Assembly: GCA_017514025.1 (NCBI GenBank)
Contig: JAFWLB010000003.1
Location: 186,001-250,000 of the forward strand
DNA: 64,000 nucleotides
Source of the DNA: Candidatus Saccharimonadota bacterium
Lineage (GTDB): Bacteria > Patescibacteriota > Saccharimonadia > Saccharimonadales > Saccharimonadaceae
Direction of reading: 5' to 3'
The position numbers and the translations under genes were made by a program. Below the pieces are notes generated by a model. The model saw nothing but the letters and a program-made list of their open reading frames with translations. It did not search any database and was not told the origin of the DNA. Shown here one piece after another: positions 1 to 7,932 of the stretch (positions are counted from its first letter, which is position 1; each line of letters starts with the position of its first letter).

Positions 1-776
1 TTCCTCACTGCTAAACCTATTGACACTACACACAACACCCCTACTCCCACTGCCAACCATACATAAGCGTAATCCTTTTCCGGTGTCGGCACTACATAAC
101 TCCCCGGCATGAGCTCCACATCAAAAGTCAAATTTTCATAGCTACCTAAGCTCATCGCCACAAACTCCACCCCATCGCTAATCTCCGTAGTTTCACATCT
201 ATCCTGCCCGCTCTGACCGTATTTTCCCACATAACACCAACTCTTGCCACTCCATACCCCCGCATCCTCAAAATGCACTCTAGCCGTCACCTTGTTAAAC
301 CTCTGCCTGGCCCCATTGCCATTCGTATCCCAATACAACTCTTGATAACTACCAAAATCCGTTACTACTTTTTCAAATTCATACTCAAACTGATAAACTT
401 GCTCCCCCGTCACATATTCTTCTGTACCAGTACAAACATTATAATAATTGTTCTCTTTTTCAATACTATAAATCGCCTCCGCCACCCCGTTTCGCGTCAC
501 TTTAATATCCTCACGCGTCAAATTCGGCAATGTAATGTTTACTCCATTCTGATTTGTAAACAAAATCTGCCGACAAATCCCTTTATTTTGATTAAAATCC
601 GGAAATACCGCCGTCACATTTTCTACTACCTTAAGATGCGATATCCCCTCCGCATCTTTACTCAAATAATAATCCCCCGTAAAATCACTAAAATAAAAAT
701 CATTCACATCCGCATACACTGGTACTGCAAACACCGCCGGCATTACCAATATCAAAACACCTATCCACTTCTTCAT
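1..776 (-). CDS. DUF2207-like secreted/membrane protein, 3' end cut by window
   Basis: An open reading frame runs from ATG at 776 off the left edge, so the C-terminus is missing. It starts with a signal peptide (MKKWIGVLILVMPAVFAVPVYA) followed by an extracytoplasmic domain. The pattern, with ISHLKVVENVTAVFPDFNQN near residues 44-63, matches the N-terminal part of DUF2207 predicted membrane proteins. A transmembrane helix (YVWLAVGVGVLCVVSIGLAV) begins near residue 238. The family usually has further helices and a Gly-rich C-terminus, which would lie outside the window. A TGA-TATAAT element six bases before the ATG sets the start and predicts a leaderless mRNA, divergent from the ldh promoter. 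Function unknown; the family assignment is from pattern recognition. Confidence 0.75.
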   Translation of the reverse strand, partial: MKKWIGVLILVMPAVFAVPVYADVNDFYFSDFTGDYYLSKDAEGISHLKVVENVTAVFPDFNQNKGICRQILFTNQNGVNITLPNLTREDIKVTRNGVAEAIYSIEKENNYYNVCTGTEEYVTGEQVYQFEYEFEKVVTDFGSYQELYWDTNGNGARQRFNKVTARVHFEDAGVWSGKSWCYVGKYGQSGQDRCETTEISDGVEFVAMSLGSYENLTFDVELMPGSYVVPTPEKDYAYVWLAVGVGVLCVVSIGLAVR

Positions 777-782
777 ATTTTT

Positions 783-788
783 ATTATA
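783..788 (-). promoter_or_regulatory. -10 element of DUF2207 gene
   Basis: Extended TGA-TATAAT on the minus strand with six bases to the ATG at 776; leaderless type. Confidence 0.7.
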
Positions 789-808
789 TCAAATCATAAC
801 GCTTATGT

Positions 809-814
809 TATAAT
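809..814 (+). promoter_or_regulatory. -10 element of ldh
   Basis: TGT-TATAAT with six bases to the ATG at 821; leaderless type. It lies back to back with the divergent DUF2207 promoter, with 20 bp between the two hexamers. Confidence 0.75.
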
Positions 815-820
815 AATTAC

Positions 821-1732
821 ATGAATAATAAAATTATGATCGTGGGGACTGGCAATGTTGGCGCTTCCATCGCCTTTGCTTTACTCAACCAACGCACCGC
901 CGTCAATGAAATCGTTTTGACTGACATCATCGCTAGCGACGCCGAAGGTGAAGCTATGGACTTAAAAGACGCCCTCGCCGTTTCCCCTAGTTATGTCAAA
1001 ATCAGCCACGGCACCTACAAGGATGCTCGCGATTGTGACGTCGTCGTCATTACCGCCGGAGCCGCTCAAAAACCTGGCGAAACCCGCATGGCTCTTCTCA
1101 AAAAAAACGTCAACATCTTAAAGGGCATGATCGAACAAATCATGGCCTCCGGTTTCAACGGTATTTTCTTAGTAGTATCTAACCCCATGGACGTTCTGAC
1201 TTATTTCACTTATAAATTTTCCGGTCTTCCCGCCGAAAAAGTCCTCGGCTCTGGTACTGTCCTAGATAGCGCTCGTCTCAGAACCCGCATCGCCAGCTAT
1301 CTAGATATCAATCCCAAATCTGTCCACGCTCACCAAATCGGCGAACACGGCGACACCGAACTAACATTATGGTCTCTCGCCGACGTTGGTGGTCAGCCTA
1401 TCACCGAGTTATTACCTGCCAAAGTTCGCACCGACATTTCCAATTTCGTCAAAAACGAAGCCTACGACATCATCGACAAAAAGGGTGCTACTTATTACGG
1501 CATCGCCACTTGCGTCGCCCAAATCCTCAACGCCATTTTAAACGACGAACACCGTGTCCTCGCCGTCTCCTCGCTTGATCCTTTCTCGGACACTTCTTTC
1601 GGCTTTCCTTCGGTCATCGGTCGTAGTGGCGTCATCCGCCGCCTCGACCTCACTCTCTCCGAAAAAGAAGGTGTCGCCTTGCAAAAATCCATCAACACTC
1701 TCAAGAAGGCGATCTCCTCTATCAAATTTTAA
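821..1732 (+). CDS. ldh: L-lactate dehydrogenase
   Basis: NAD-dependent reduction of pyruvate to lactate in the cytoplasm, the fermentative end of glycolysis. The 303 residues are normal for the LDH/MDH family. The Rossmann glycine motif GTGNVG is at residues 9-14. The specificity loop AAQKPGETR carries Gln, as in lactate rather than malate dehydrogenases. The catalytic loop QIGEHGD contains the proton-relay His. The start is fixed by TATAAT six bases upstream with no Shine-Dalgarno site. The stop codon abuts the convergent stop of sbcB. Malate dehydrogenase is the alternative but is less likely given the Gln. Confidence 0.93.
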   Translation: MNNKIMIVGTGNVGASIAFALLNQRTAVNEIVLTDIIASDAEGEAMDLKDALAVSPSYVKISHGTYKDARDCDVVVITAGAAQKPGETRMALLKKNVNILKGMIEQIMASGFNGIFLVVSNPMDVLTYFTYKFSGLPAEKVLGSGTVLDSARLRTRIASYLDINPKSVHAHQIGEHGDTELTLWSLADVGGQPITELLPAKVRTDISNFVKNEAYDIIDKKGATYYGIATCVAQILNAILNDEHRVLAVSSLDPFSDTSFGFPSVIGRSGVIRRLDLTLSEKEGVALQKSINTLKKAISSIKF

Positions 1733-3058
1733 CTACTGTAGCGACTGAAAATAGAGCATCAGCTCTTCTCGCACAAAATCATCTTCTACTTTTTCCAGTT
1801 CTTCCAAAAACTTCGGTGCCTGTTTTTCTAGTCTCGCCCGCCGGTATTTTTCATAATCCTCTTGCTCCGCTTCCGAAAGCGCCGTAGGAAAATTCCGTCC
1901 CTTATAATGCAATAACAATTCTGGTAAACGCGCATCATCAAATTCTGGATGGAAATCCGCCAGTTTATTAACATCCGCCGCCCGTACCGCCACCGTCTTC
2001 ACTCGGTCTGGCTCATTCAAAAAACCTTCATAAATCGCCGCCTCCGGCTCTGACGCTTCTGGCCACTCCGCCCGCTCTTCGTTTTCGCTCCGCATTTGCT
2101 CCGCAAATTCCGGATGTTTGAGCAATATCTTCAAATTCTCTTCCACCTGCTCCTTTGCCAGCCCAATTTTTCCCCACCCATCGTTTACATCCAGCACCCC
2201 TACCGGCGCCACCGCCGGGCATTTATTGAGGCATAGTTCTTTAACTCTAGGGTATATATTTTCAACATCAATCTCCTCTAAATTATATCGAAGGTCAAAA
2301 ACCAACACATTTCCAGTCCTCGAACTCGTCAGCGGAAACGCCACCGTCGTTTTATTAAACTCATTCTCATACCGCCCCGAACTATACACAAACGGCCTTT
2401 TATCTTCCAAATTCACCAACCGCTTCACTTGTACCTTTTCTCGCATCTTATACAAATACTCAAACATCTTTGGCTGTTTCTCCCGAATTAACCGCGCCAC
2501 TGCTATCGTCGCATATACATCACTCAGCGCATCATGTGCATGTTCATGCGAAAGCCCATTTGCCGCCGTCAAAAGCTCCAACCGATTTGTCGGCGCACCA
2601 TCTTCCCGCACCGGCCACTCTATCCCTTCTGGCCGGATCGCTCGTACCATCCGCACCACGTCTAGCATATCCCACCGGCTTCTCCCATCTTTCCACTCCC
2701 ACTCATACGGATCATAAAAATTTCGCCACCAAATCGCCCGCATGAACTCATCATCAAATCTCACCGTATTATATCCCACCGCGATAGTCCCTGGCGTAAA
2801 AATCTCCTCGTCTGCATACCGACAAAACTCCGCCTCACTCATCCCATCCATTAGCGTCTGTTGCGGCGTAATTCCCGTCACATTGATCGCTCCCGGGCTC
2901 GGCAACGCATCATCCGTCATTTTCACCAAAATATTCACCGGCTCTCCAATGGGCACCAAATCCAGCGTCGTCCGCTGCCCCGCAAACTGCATAATCCTAT
3001 CCTCACGCGCCTTTAGCCCCGACGTCTCCAAATCATAAAAGAAAAAAGTCTTGTCCAT
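1733..3058 (-). CDS. sbcB: Exodeoxyribonuclease I
   Basis: 3'-5' single-strand DNA exonuclease of the DEDDh superfamily used in recombination and mismatch repair. ExoI motif FFFYDLETSG is at the N-terminus, ExoII motif GYNTVRFDDEFM near residue 98, and ExoIII motif HDALSDVYATIAV, with the His and Asp, near residue 170. The SH3-like and C-terminal ExoI regions follow (NKCPAVAPVG). The 441 residues are a little shorter than the E. coli enzyme. I chose ATG 3058 (MDKTFFFYDLE) over an upstream in-frame ATG because AAGGAGG sits just before it. A -10-like TATAAG overlaps that site seven bases upstream. Confidence 0.92.
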   Translation of the reverse strand: MDKTFFFYDLETSGLKAREDRIMQFAGQRTTLDLVPIGEPVNILVKMTDDALPSPGAINVTGITPQQTLMDGMSEAEFCRYADEEIFTPGTIAVGYNTVRFDDEFMRAIWWRNFYDPYEWEWKDGRSRWDMLDVVRMVRAIRPEGIEWPVREDGAPTNRLELLTAANGLSHEHAHDALSDVYATIAVARLIREKQPKMFEYLYKMREKVQVKRLVNLEDKRPFVYSSGRYENEFNKTTVAFPLTSSRTGNVLVFDLRYNLEEIDVENIYPRVKELCLNKCPAVAPVGVLDVNDGWGKIGLAKEQVEENLKILLKHPEFAEQMRSENEERAEWPEASEPEAAIYEGFLNEPDRVKTVAVRAADVNKLADFHPEFDDARLPELLLHYKGRNFPTALSEAEQEDYEKYRRARLEKQAPKFLEELEKVEDDFVREELMLYFQSLQ

Positions 3059-3065
3059 ACTCCTC

Positions 3066-3071
3066 CTTATA
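3066..3071 (-). promoter_or_regulatory. Possible -10 element of sbcB
   Basis: TGA-TATAAG seven bases before the ATG, overlapping the Shine-Dalgarno-like AGGAGG. The two readings of this stretch compete. Confidence 0.4.
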
Positions 3072-3104
3072 TCACACCTCTCGCCAAACTTCAACCCCCG
3101 CATC

Positions 3105-3124
3105 AAAAAAGCCCCGCAGGGCTA
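3105..3124 (-). terminator. Intrinsic terminator of 3135-3788
   Basis: Hairpin AGCCC/GGGCT followed on the minus strand by six T. Confidence 0.8.
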
Positions 3125-3134
3125 TTTTCTAAAC

Positions 3135-3788
3135 TCACGGGCTCGGACTCGGAGCCGGGTTCGGTACAGCCTCAAAGTTGACTACGTTCTTGTATTCGCC
3201 TGCTGCCTGAGCATTACCAGCCTTTGCCGCAATTTTGAACTCAATATTATCGCCATCCGCCGCAGTAGCCGAGCTGGTATTCTTCAAAGTAGCCGTATGA
3301 CTAGTATCACTATACAGCGGCAAACCATTATAATTAGACCAGTTGGCACCAGCGTTCACAGAAAAGGAATAGCCCCAAGTATTAGGCGTAGTAAAATCAC
3401 TCAAGCTAGCATAACTCGCATTCAGGGCAATATTATCAAAAACATTCAGCACCGGCGTCGCAGCAGCTCTATCCACGTGCCAAAGTTGATTCGTATCATA
3501 AGTAGTACTATTACCCACCGAAGCGTTCAAGGTATAACCATTTCCACTATTACTCTGCACATTCACCGTAATGATCCCACTATCACTAACAGTCCCCGGT
3601 ACCAATTCAGAAATAGTTAACCCCGTCGAAGGCACCGTCACTGACACCGACTCATTAATCGTAAACTCATTTTTATACGAAGTCGAATACTCCAACTTTG
3701 CATTCGCATCCCCCGCAACTCCCATAATCGCCCCCAATGTTATCACCAATACCCCCAAGATGCCAAAATTTTGTATACGCCTTTTCAT
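3135..3788 (-). CDS. Secreted surface protein of unknown function
   Basis: The 217 residues have an N-terminal signal peptide (RIQNFGILGVLVITLGAIMGVAGDANA) and then a Ser/Thr/Asn-rich, beta-predicted domain. Stretches such as ISELVPGTVSDSGIITVNV and a Trp-containing middle (NTWGYSFSV) recall WxL-type surface domains. The C-terminus is Pro/Ser-rich (PNPAPSPSP) with no membrane anchor or sorting signal, so it is probably released or held non-covalently. The start follows TGG-TATAAT by seven bases. It is a single-gene unit with its own terminator. The WxL comparison is weak and function is not assigned. Confidence 0.75.
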   Translation of the reverse strand: MKRRIQNFGILGVLVITLGAIMGVAGDANAKLEYSTSYKNEFTINESVSVTVPSTGLTISELVPGTVSDSGIITVNVQSNSGNGYTLNASVGNSTTYDTNQLWHVDRAAATPVLNVFDNIALNASYASLSDFTTPNTWGYSFSVNAGANWSNYNGLPLYSDTSHTATLKNTSSATAADGDNIEFKIAAKAGNAQAAGEYKNVVNFEAVPNPAPSPSP

Positions 3789-3795
3789 ACATCCT

Positions 3796-3801
3796 ATTAT
3801 A
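3796..3801 (-). promoter_or_regulatory. -10 element of 3135-3788
   Basis: TGG-TATAAT, seven bases to the ATG. Confidence 0.65.
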
Positions 3802-3837
3802 CCACAACCTTTTTAGCTTCCGCAACTATTTTTTGAC

Positions 3838-3880
3838 AAAAACTCACCCCCGAACGTCATAGTTCGGGGGTTTATGAGTT
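3838..3880 (-). terminator. Intrinsic terminator of 3880-4383
   Basis: Nine-base stem CCCCCGAAC/GTTCGGGGG flanked by AACTCA/TGAGTT, with T-rich sequence beyond it on the minus strand. Confidence 0.85.
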
Positions 3881-4383
3881 TAGCGCCATTTGCCGTTTGG
3901 TAATGACACGCCGTGGCGCGCCTGTCTGGCCTGTCTAGCTTGACGACGACGAATTTCCTTCACTTCCTGTTCTTGCTGGAATTCTTCCAGCTGGATGTGA
4001 AGGCGACCCGCCTTAGCGTTACCAGCTATCCGCCCTACTTCGTAGAGCACCAGCCACGCTATCGTCAAAGCAACCAGCCAAGCACCCATCAGGCCAAAGC
4101 TCGTAGTTAAAGCTACACTCTCGTTTGCCATCGTACCGTTTGCAAAGTATTGGACAATGCCATCATGGCTTTCTCCCACAAACATGCAAGCGAAGACAAA
4201 CGCTAGTGCTGCAGCAATAACCATCAGCGGTTTATTGTCGTATTGACGAACCACCTGCCGCCTTAGCTGTCGCCATTGCCGCGAGCCTGCCAGTACCATG
4301 ATCAAAATCATTCCGACGAAAAACCAGAAATACAGATGCATCCACGGTGCTGCTGGCACAAACTCATGATAATAAGCGTTCAC
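3880..4383 (-). CDS. Three-helix membrane protein, unknown
   Basis: The reading frame extends further upstream, but a GTG at 4383 has AGGGAGG five bases before it. I take that as the start, giving 167 residues. Hydrophobic helices lie near residues 16-33, 52-70 and 94-116. A charged C-terminal tail rich in Gln, Arg and Glu (residues about 125-160) could form a coiled coil. The promoter TGG-TATAAT lies at 4466-4471, giving a leader of about 75 nt. It resembles no family I can name. Confidence 0.7.
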   Translation of the reverse strand: MNAYYHEFVPAAPWMHLYFWFFVGMILIMVLAGSRQWRQLRRQVVRQYDNKPLMVIAAALAFVFACMFVGESHDGIVQYFANGTMANESVALTTSFGLMGAWLVALTIAWLVLYEVGRIAGNAKAGRLHIQLEEFQQEQEVKEIRRRQARQARQARHGVSLPNGKWR

Positions 4384-4465
4384 GATTGCCTCCCTTTCTT
4401 TGTCGATTCCGTGAACGGGTACGAGGCTCCTTGGCCTCACCCCACCAAGTTCAACCTATACCCTC

Positions 4466-4471
4466 ATTATA
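4466..4471 (-). promoter_or_regulatory. -10 element of 3880-4383
   Basis: TGG-TATAAT about 80 bases before the chosen GTG, so this gene has a true 5' leader. Confidence 0.6.
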
Positions 4472-4490
4472 CCACAAGCGCGATAAAATG

Positions 4491-5162
4491 TCAATACCCC
4501 ATGAGTATTTCATTCATTTTACTGGATATTTCTGCCAATTCCCCTGTTTTTTCCTTTGTCATAATCATGAATTTCATAGGTTTATTCTTCCCACCACAAA
4601 TTTCCCTTGCGTCCCCGTAAGCCAACTCCCCTGGTATCGTAATCGCTCGAATCCCCCCAATTCTCATCCCTGTTACCCCTAAAGTCCACCCCTCAATCAT
4701 CCCTGATGATACATCCAAAATCTTCACAAACCCCGTCGGATTGCTACTGTCATCATAAGAGGAGTCAAAAATCGTCTCATCTGCGCACCACCCCACATAA
4801 TAAGCCAAATAATCGGTGTCATCCTCCCCAATCTCTCGCCCCGACCCCTCCATTAGATCCTTTGTTTCCACACCCCCCGCATTTGCCGTCGTTTCGTTAT
4901 ATCCCGTCACCTCTGACTTGTACTTAATAAAAGTATCAAAATCCTTCTGCGAAACCTCTGTAAGCTGCGACTGCAACTCCGAATATTTCTCTATATACTC
5001 CGCCAACTTCTCATTGTCCACCTCTGATGTCGACGAAGATCCCTGACTACCAGATATCACAATCGCCGCATAGCTCGCCACAATTGACCCCACCATAAAT
5101 ATCGCAATCAAAATGATAAAAAACCTCTGTTTTGGACTAGTTCTCAACTCCTTCTCTTCCAT
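4491..5162 (-). CDS. Membrane-anchored FKBP-type peptidyl-prolyl isomerase
   Basis: Predicted extracytoplasmic folding catalyst. An N-terminal anchor helix (FFIILIAIFMVGSIVASYAAIVI) is followed by a linker with a short coiled coil. The FKBP fold runs from about residue 105 to 210, with the elements YLAYYVGW, FDSSYDDS, MIEGWTLGVTGMRIGG and ITIPGELAYGD in family order. Cys residues near GWCADE and REICGGK could form a disulfide. The start is set at ATG 5162, seven bases after TGG-TATAAT. The in-frame ATG at 5171 lies inside the -10 hexamer itself and cannot be transcribed from this promoter. It occupies the place downstream of L15 where secY is usual. Confidence 0.85.
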   Translation of the reverse strand: MEEKELRTSPKQRFFIILIAIFMVGSIVASYAAIVISGSQGSSSTSEVDNEKLAEYIEKYSELQSQLTEVSQKDFDTFIKYKSEVTGYNETTANAGGVETKDLMEGSGREIGEDDTDYLAYYVGWCADETIFDSSYDDSSNPTGFVKILDVSSGMIEGWTLGVTGMRIGGIRAITIPGELAYGDAREICGGKNKPMKFMIMTKEKTGELAEISSKMNEILMGY

Positions 5163-5169
5163 ATCAACC

Positions 5170-5175
5170 ATTATA
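5170..5175 (-). promoter_or_regulatory. -10 element of FKBP gene
   Basis: TGG-TATAAT, seven bases to ATG 5162; it directly follows the L15 terminator. Confidence 0.7.
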
Positions 5176-5180
5176 CCACA

Positions 5181-5206
5181 AAAATAACCCCCAAAGGGGT
5201 TATTTT
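5181..5206 (-). terminator. Terminator at the end of the L6-L18-S5-L15 block
   Basis: AATAACCCC/GGGGTTATT hairpin with A and T tracts on both sides, just after the rplO stop. It marks the end of ribosomal transcription before any secY. Confidence 0.88.
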
Positions 5207-5674
5207 TTAGGCCTTCTTATCCACTTTTGGTCTCTTGAGAAGCGGCACTTGTTTAAAGTTCCCGCCGGCCTTCTTTATAGCTTCAACAGCTGTTTTTGAA
5301 GCAAACTGCGTCTCTAGCTCAATCTTCTTAGTGATTTCACCTCTGGTGATCACCTTCACCTTCACAAACGGCGAAGAAATCATCTGAGCTTCCGCCAAAG
5401 CATAATTATCTACCTTACCAGATAGTTCATTCAACCGATCGGTGTAAACCACCTCTGCCTTCGGGTGAATCGACTTAAAGCCCTTTAGCTTCGGCACTGC
5501 CTGCATGATAGCTCTCTGGCCGCCCATAAACCCAGCCGGCATTTTGCGATGACCAGTTCGGGACTTTTGCCCCTTGGTGCCTCGCCCAGCAGTTTTTCCT
5601 TGCCCTGCCGCAATCCCCCGCCCCTTGCGTGACGGCCGCGTATTCTTATCTACCACCAAATCATTGTATTTCAT
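5207..5674 (-). CDS. rplO: Ribosomal protein L15 (uL15)
   Basis: Large-subunit protein of 155 residues. The Gly/Arg-rich N-terminus (NTRPSRKGRGIAAGQGKTAGR) and the GFMGGQ region are typical, and it ends in a basic tail. It is the last gene of the block. L30 is absent between S5 and L15, as is general in CPR bacteria. The start overlaps the S5 stop, and its Shine-Dalgarno site is written in the KEDK codons at the end of S5. Confidence 0.96.
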   Translation of the reverse strand: MKYNDLVVDKNTRPSRKGRGIAAGQGKTAGRGTKGQKSRTGHRKMPAGFMGGQRAIMQAVPKLKGFKSIHPKAEVVYTDRLNELSGKVDNYALAEAQMISSPFVKVKVITRGEITKKIELETQFASKTAVEAIKKAGGNFKQVPLLKRPKVDKKA

Positions 5675-6381
5675 TACTTGTCCTCCTTCTTTGCGGCAGT
5701 TTTCTTCGCAGCAGGCTTTTTCACGGTAGCTTTCTCAGTCTTCTCCTCGGCCTTCTTTGCAGTAGCCTTCTCAGCCTTCGCCCCATTCCACTCATTCCGT
5801 GGAACCTGTTGCCTGAGGCCCTCAATCACCGCATAAGCAATATTCACCTTATTGGTCGACCCTAGAGATTTTGAAATCAAATTCTTCACCCCAGTAAGAC
5901 CCATAATTGCTCGCACAGTACCACCAGCAATAATCCCAGTACCTGGCGCCGCCGGCTTCATCAGCACGTCTGCCCCAGTACATTTCGTTCGAGCTTCGTG
6001 ACAAATCGTCTCGCCGTCCATGTTGAAGGTAATCATCGACTTTTTTGCTTTCGAAGTAGCCTTGGCTACCGCCGTAGTCACGTCGTTACCCTTAGCCACC
6101 CCCACGCCAATCTTATTTTTTCGGTTGCCAATCGCCACCAAAGCCTTAAACCGCATCCGACGTCCCCCGGCCACCGTCCGCGAAACTCGGTCCACCGAAA
6201 TAGTAATTTCCTCAAATTCTTTTGGCCCCGCGTCTGCCCGCACTCTATCCCGACGGTTCTTGCGCTCCATTCGCCGTCCCGAAATATCTCGGATCTGCTT
6301 GGTCGCAGCGGTCTTATCGTCCATCTTTAAAGTACCGGATTTATTAATCACTCTTGGGGCTTTTTTCTCAATTTCTGCCAT
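5674..6381 (-). CDS. rpsE: Ribosomal protein S5 (uS5) with extended tails
   Basis: Small-subunit accuracy protein. The core ITISVDRVSRTVAGGRRMRF and the TGVKNLISKSLGSTN region are clear. At 235 residues it is about 70 longer than usual, with about 55 residues before the core and a Lys/Ala/Glu-rich C-terminus. I chose ATG 6381 (MAEIEKKAP) rather than upstream in-frame starts because GGAGTT at the end of L18 precedes it. Confidence 0.95.
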   Translation of the reverse strand: MAEIEKKAPRVINKSGTLKMDDKTAATKQIRDISGRRMERKNRRDRVRADAGPKEFEEITISVDRVSRTVAGGRRMRFKALVAIGNRKNKIGVGVAKGNDVTTAVAKATSKAKKSMITFNMDGETICHEARTKCTGADVLMKPAAPGTGIIAGGTVRAIMGLTGVKNLISKSLGSTNKVNIAYAVIEGLRQQVPRNEWNGAKAEKATAKKAEEKTEKATVKKPAAKKTAAKKEDK

Positions 6382-6382
6382 T

Positions 6383-6712
6383 TTAAAACTCCAATCCTTC
6401 TTTGCGAGCCGCATCAGCCAACGCTGACATCCGCCCGGCATATAGTTTTGACCCCCGATCAAACACTACTTTTTTGACTTTTTTCGCTTTCGCCGCCTTG
6501 GCAATTTCAGCACCAAGCGCCGCAGCTTTTTCCATCATCGTGCCAGTCATTTTCTTGCCCACAGTCGTCGCGTAAGCGATTGTCGCGCCCTTGTCGTCAT
6601 CAATCACCTGCGCTACAATATGACGGTTCGAAATAAACACCGAAAGGCGTGGCTGCTCTGCCGTACCATGAATCTTGGCACGAGTCCGCTTTGCTCTAAA
6701 AACCTTGTTCAT
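6383..6712 (-). CDS. rplR: Ribosomal protein L18 (uL18)
   Basis: 5S rRNA-binding large-subunit protein. It has 109 residues with the motif RTRAKIHGTAEQPRLSVF, then ISNRHIVAQVIDD and the C-terminal FDRGSKLYAGRMSALADAAR. It starts at the stop of L6 and runs to S5 without a gap. Confidence 0.96.
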   Translation of the reverse strand: MNKVFRAKRTRAKIHGTAEQPRLSVFISNRHIVAQVIDDDKGATIAYATTVGKKMTGTMMEKAAALGAEIAKAAKAKKVKKVVFDRGSKLYAGRMSALADAARKEGLEF

Positions 6713-7246
6713 TTACTTACCCGCCTTTCCTGCCTTACGAAGAATCACTTCGTCGACATATTTAATACCTTTACCCTTGTAAGGCTCTGGCTTCTTCAAA
6801 CTCCGGATTTCTGCCGCCACCTGACCAACTTTCTGCTTGTCAATACCAGAGACGGTAATTTCCATCTTGTTGGTTGTGAGCTGCACACCTTCCGGCGCGT
6901 GATATTTCACCGGATGTGAAAACCCTAACGCCATTTCGATATCTTGTCCGCCCCCAGACAAACGAAACCCTACACCGTTTACTTCTAGTTTTTTCTCAAA
7001 TCCCTTTGTCACGCCCACTACGGCATTATTCAGCAATGCTCGTTGCAAACCGTGCCAAGCCCGGGATTTTGGCTCGTCATCCTCACGGGTGACGGTCGCA
7101 ATATTTCCATCTACAGCCACCTTTGTCTTGGGCTGCACCGGGACTACAAGTGACCCCTTCGGGCCCGCGACAGTAATCTCACTCTCGCCGACCGTAATTG
7201 TCACTCCCGCCGGAATCTCGATGGGTTGTTTTCCGATACGACTCAT
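6713..7246 (-). CDS. rplF: Ribosomal protein L6 (uL6)
   Basis: Large-subunit protein of 177 residues with MSRIGKQPIEIPAGV at the start and the conserved KPEPYKGKGIKY near the end. It normally follows S8 directly, but here S8 ends at 15423 and five unrelated genes lie between. L6 has its own promoter (7279-7307) and AAAGGG as Shine-Dalgarno site, so this block is an independent transcription unit. Confidence 0.97.
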   Translation of the reverse strand: MSRIGKQPIEIPAGVTITVGESEITVAGPKGSLVVPVQPKTKVAVDGNIATVTREDDEPKSRAWHGLQRALLNNAVVGVTKGFEKKLEVNGVGFRLSGGGQDIEMALGFSHPVKYHAPEGVQLTTNKMEITVSGIDKQKVGQVAAEIRSLKKPEPYKGKGIKYVDEVILRKAGKAGK

Positions 7247-7278
7247 ATTTTTCCCTTTAAGTTAATGTTATCCTTGTC

Positions 7279-7307
7279 ATTATATCACAGATTGCTCAAA
7301 AAATCAA
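7279..7307 (-). promoter_or_regulatory. Promoter of rplF-rplR-rpsE-rplO
   Basis: -35 TTGATT (7302-7307), 17-base spacer, TGA-TATAAT (7279-7284). It gives a leader of about 25 nt. It supports the split ribosomal operon being expressed as two units. Confidence 0.8.
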
Positions 7308-7308
7308 A

Positions 7309-7932
7309 TTATCTATTATCATTTTGCACATAGATATAATTATAGTCATTCAAACTATACCCCCTCGCCTCAAGCTCCCCCCTTACTGCATCCAATGTTT
7401 CGTCTGTCAATTCCGGCCGCCGCCCGTTAATCACCAAACATCTCTCGCCCCCACATTTCGCCTCCCGATCATAATATATTGCAATCGCATCGCAATTCGT
7501 TCGTTTCGCCGGCACTCCACAAATCGAAAGCTTCAGAGGCATTATCTCCGCAATTGCATTTTTTTGTTTCAACTCTTCCATCGTGTATAATCGCCATCCG
7601 TCATCTTCCGTCCATTGCAAATACAACCCCGTCGTCTGATTTTTCACCAAATTCAAATCCACTATCTTCGGCTCCAACTCACCCAGTTGCACCGTCGCTG
7701 TATATGCCCCCGGCTCCATCTCGTACACTGCATTTGAAGCATACTCTTGCCCGCCAATTTCCACCTTTGCTTCTACCGGCTCCATCATTATGTCCAAATA
7801 TGCCGGCTTCCCCGAATAATTCATAAGCGGCAATACCCCTAAAAATATCACTAGCGCCAATACCACCCCAGCTCCGAATATCACCCCAATCTTTACATAA
7901 AAATTACTTACTTCTCTATCTCGCTGCGCCAT
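7309..7932 (-). CDS. Single-pass anchored protein, paralogue of 7916-8608
   Basis: The 207 residues have one N-terminal anchor helix (IGVIFGAGVVLALVIFLGVLPL) and an outside domain. Early residues EVSNFYVKI are cytoplasmic. The C-terminal part has paired Cys (ICGVPAKRTNC, KCGGERC) and ends GYSLNDYNYIYVQND. That resembles GYNPDDYQIKIPEFC of the upstream gene, so the two share a domain. ATG 7932 has GGAG seven bases upstream and overlaps the previous gene by 17 bases. No family recognised; it is probably made with the wall hydrolase in the same operon. Confidence 0.8.
   Translation of the reverse strand: MAQRDREVSNFYVKIGVIFGAGVVLALVIFLGVLPLMNYSGKPAYLDIMMEPVEAKVEIGGQEYASNAVYEMEPGAYTATVQLGELEPKIVDLNLVKNQTTGLYLQWTEDDGWRLYTMEELKQKNAIAEIMPLKLSICGVPAKRTNCDAIAIYYDREAKCGGERCLVINGRRPELTDETLDAVRGELEARGYSLNDYNYIYVQNDNR

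Noticed and set aside
273-824. Plus-strand reading frame rich in Ile and Arg
   Set aside because: It is the opposite strand of the DUF2207 gene, which has a signal peptide, promoter and family pattern; this one has no start signal.
5163-5171. ATG at 5171 as start of the FKBP gene
   Set aside because: It overlaps the -10 hexamer, so it would not be in the mRNA.
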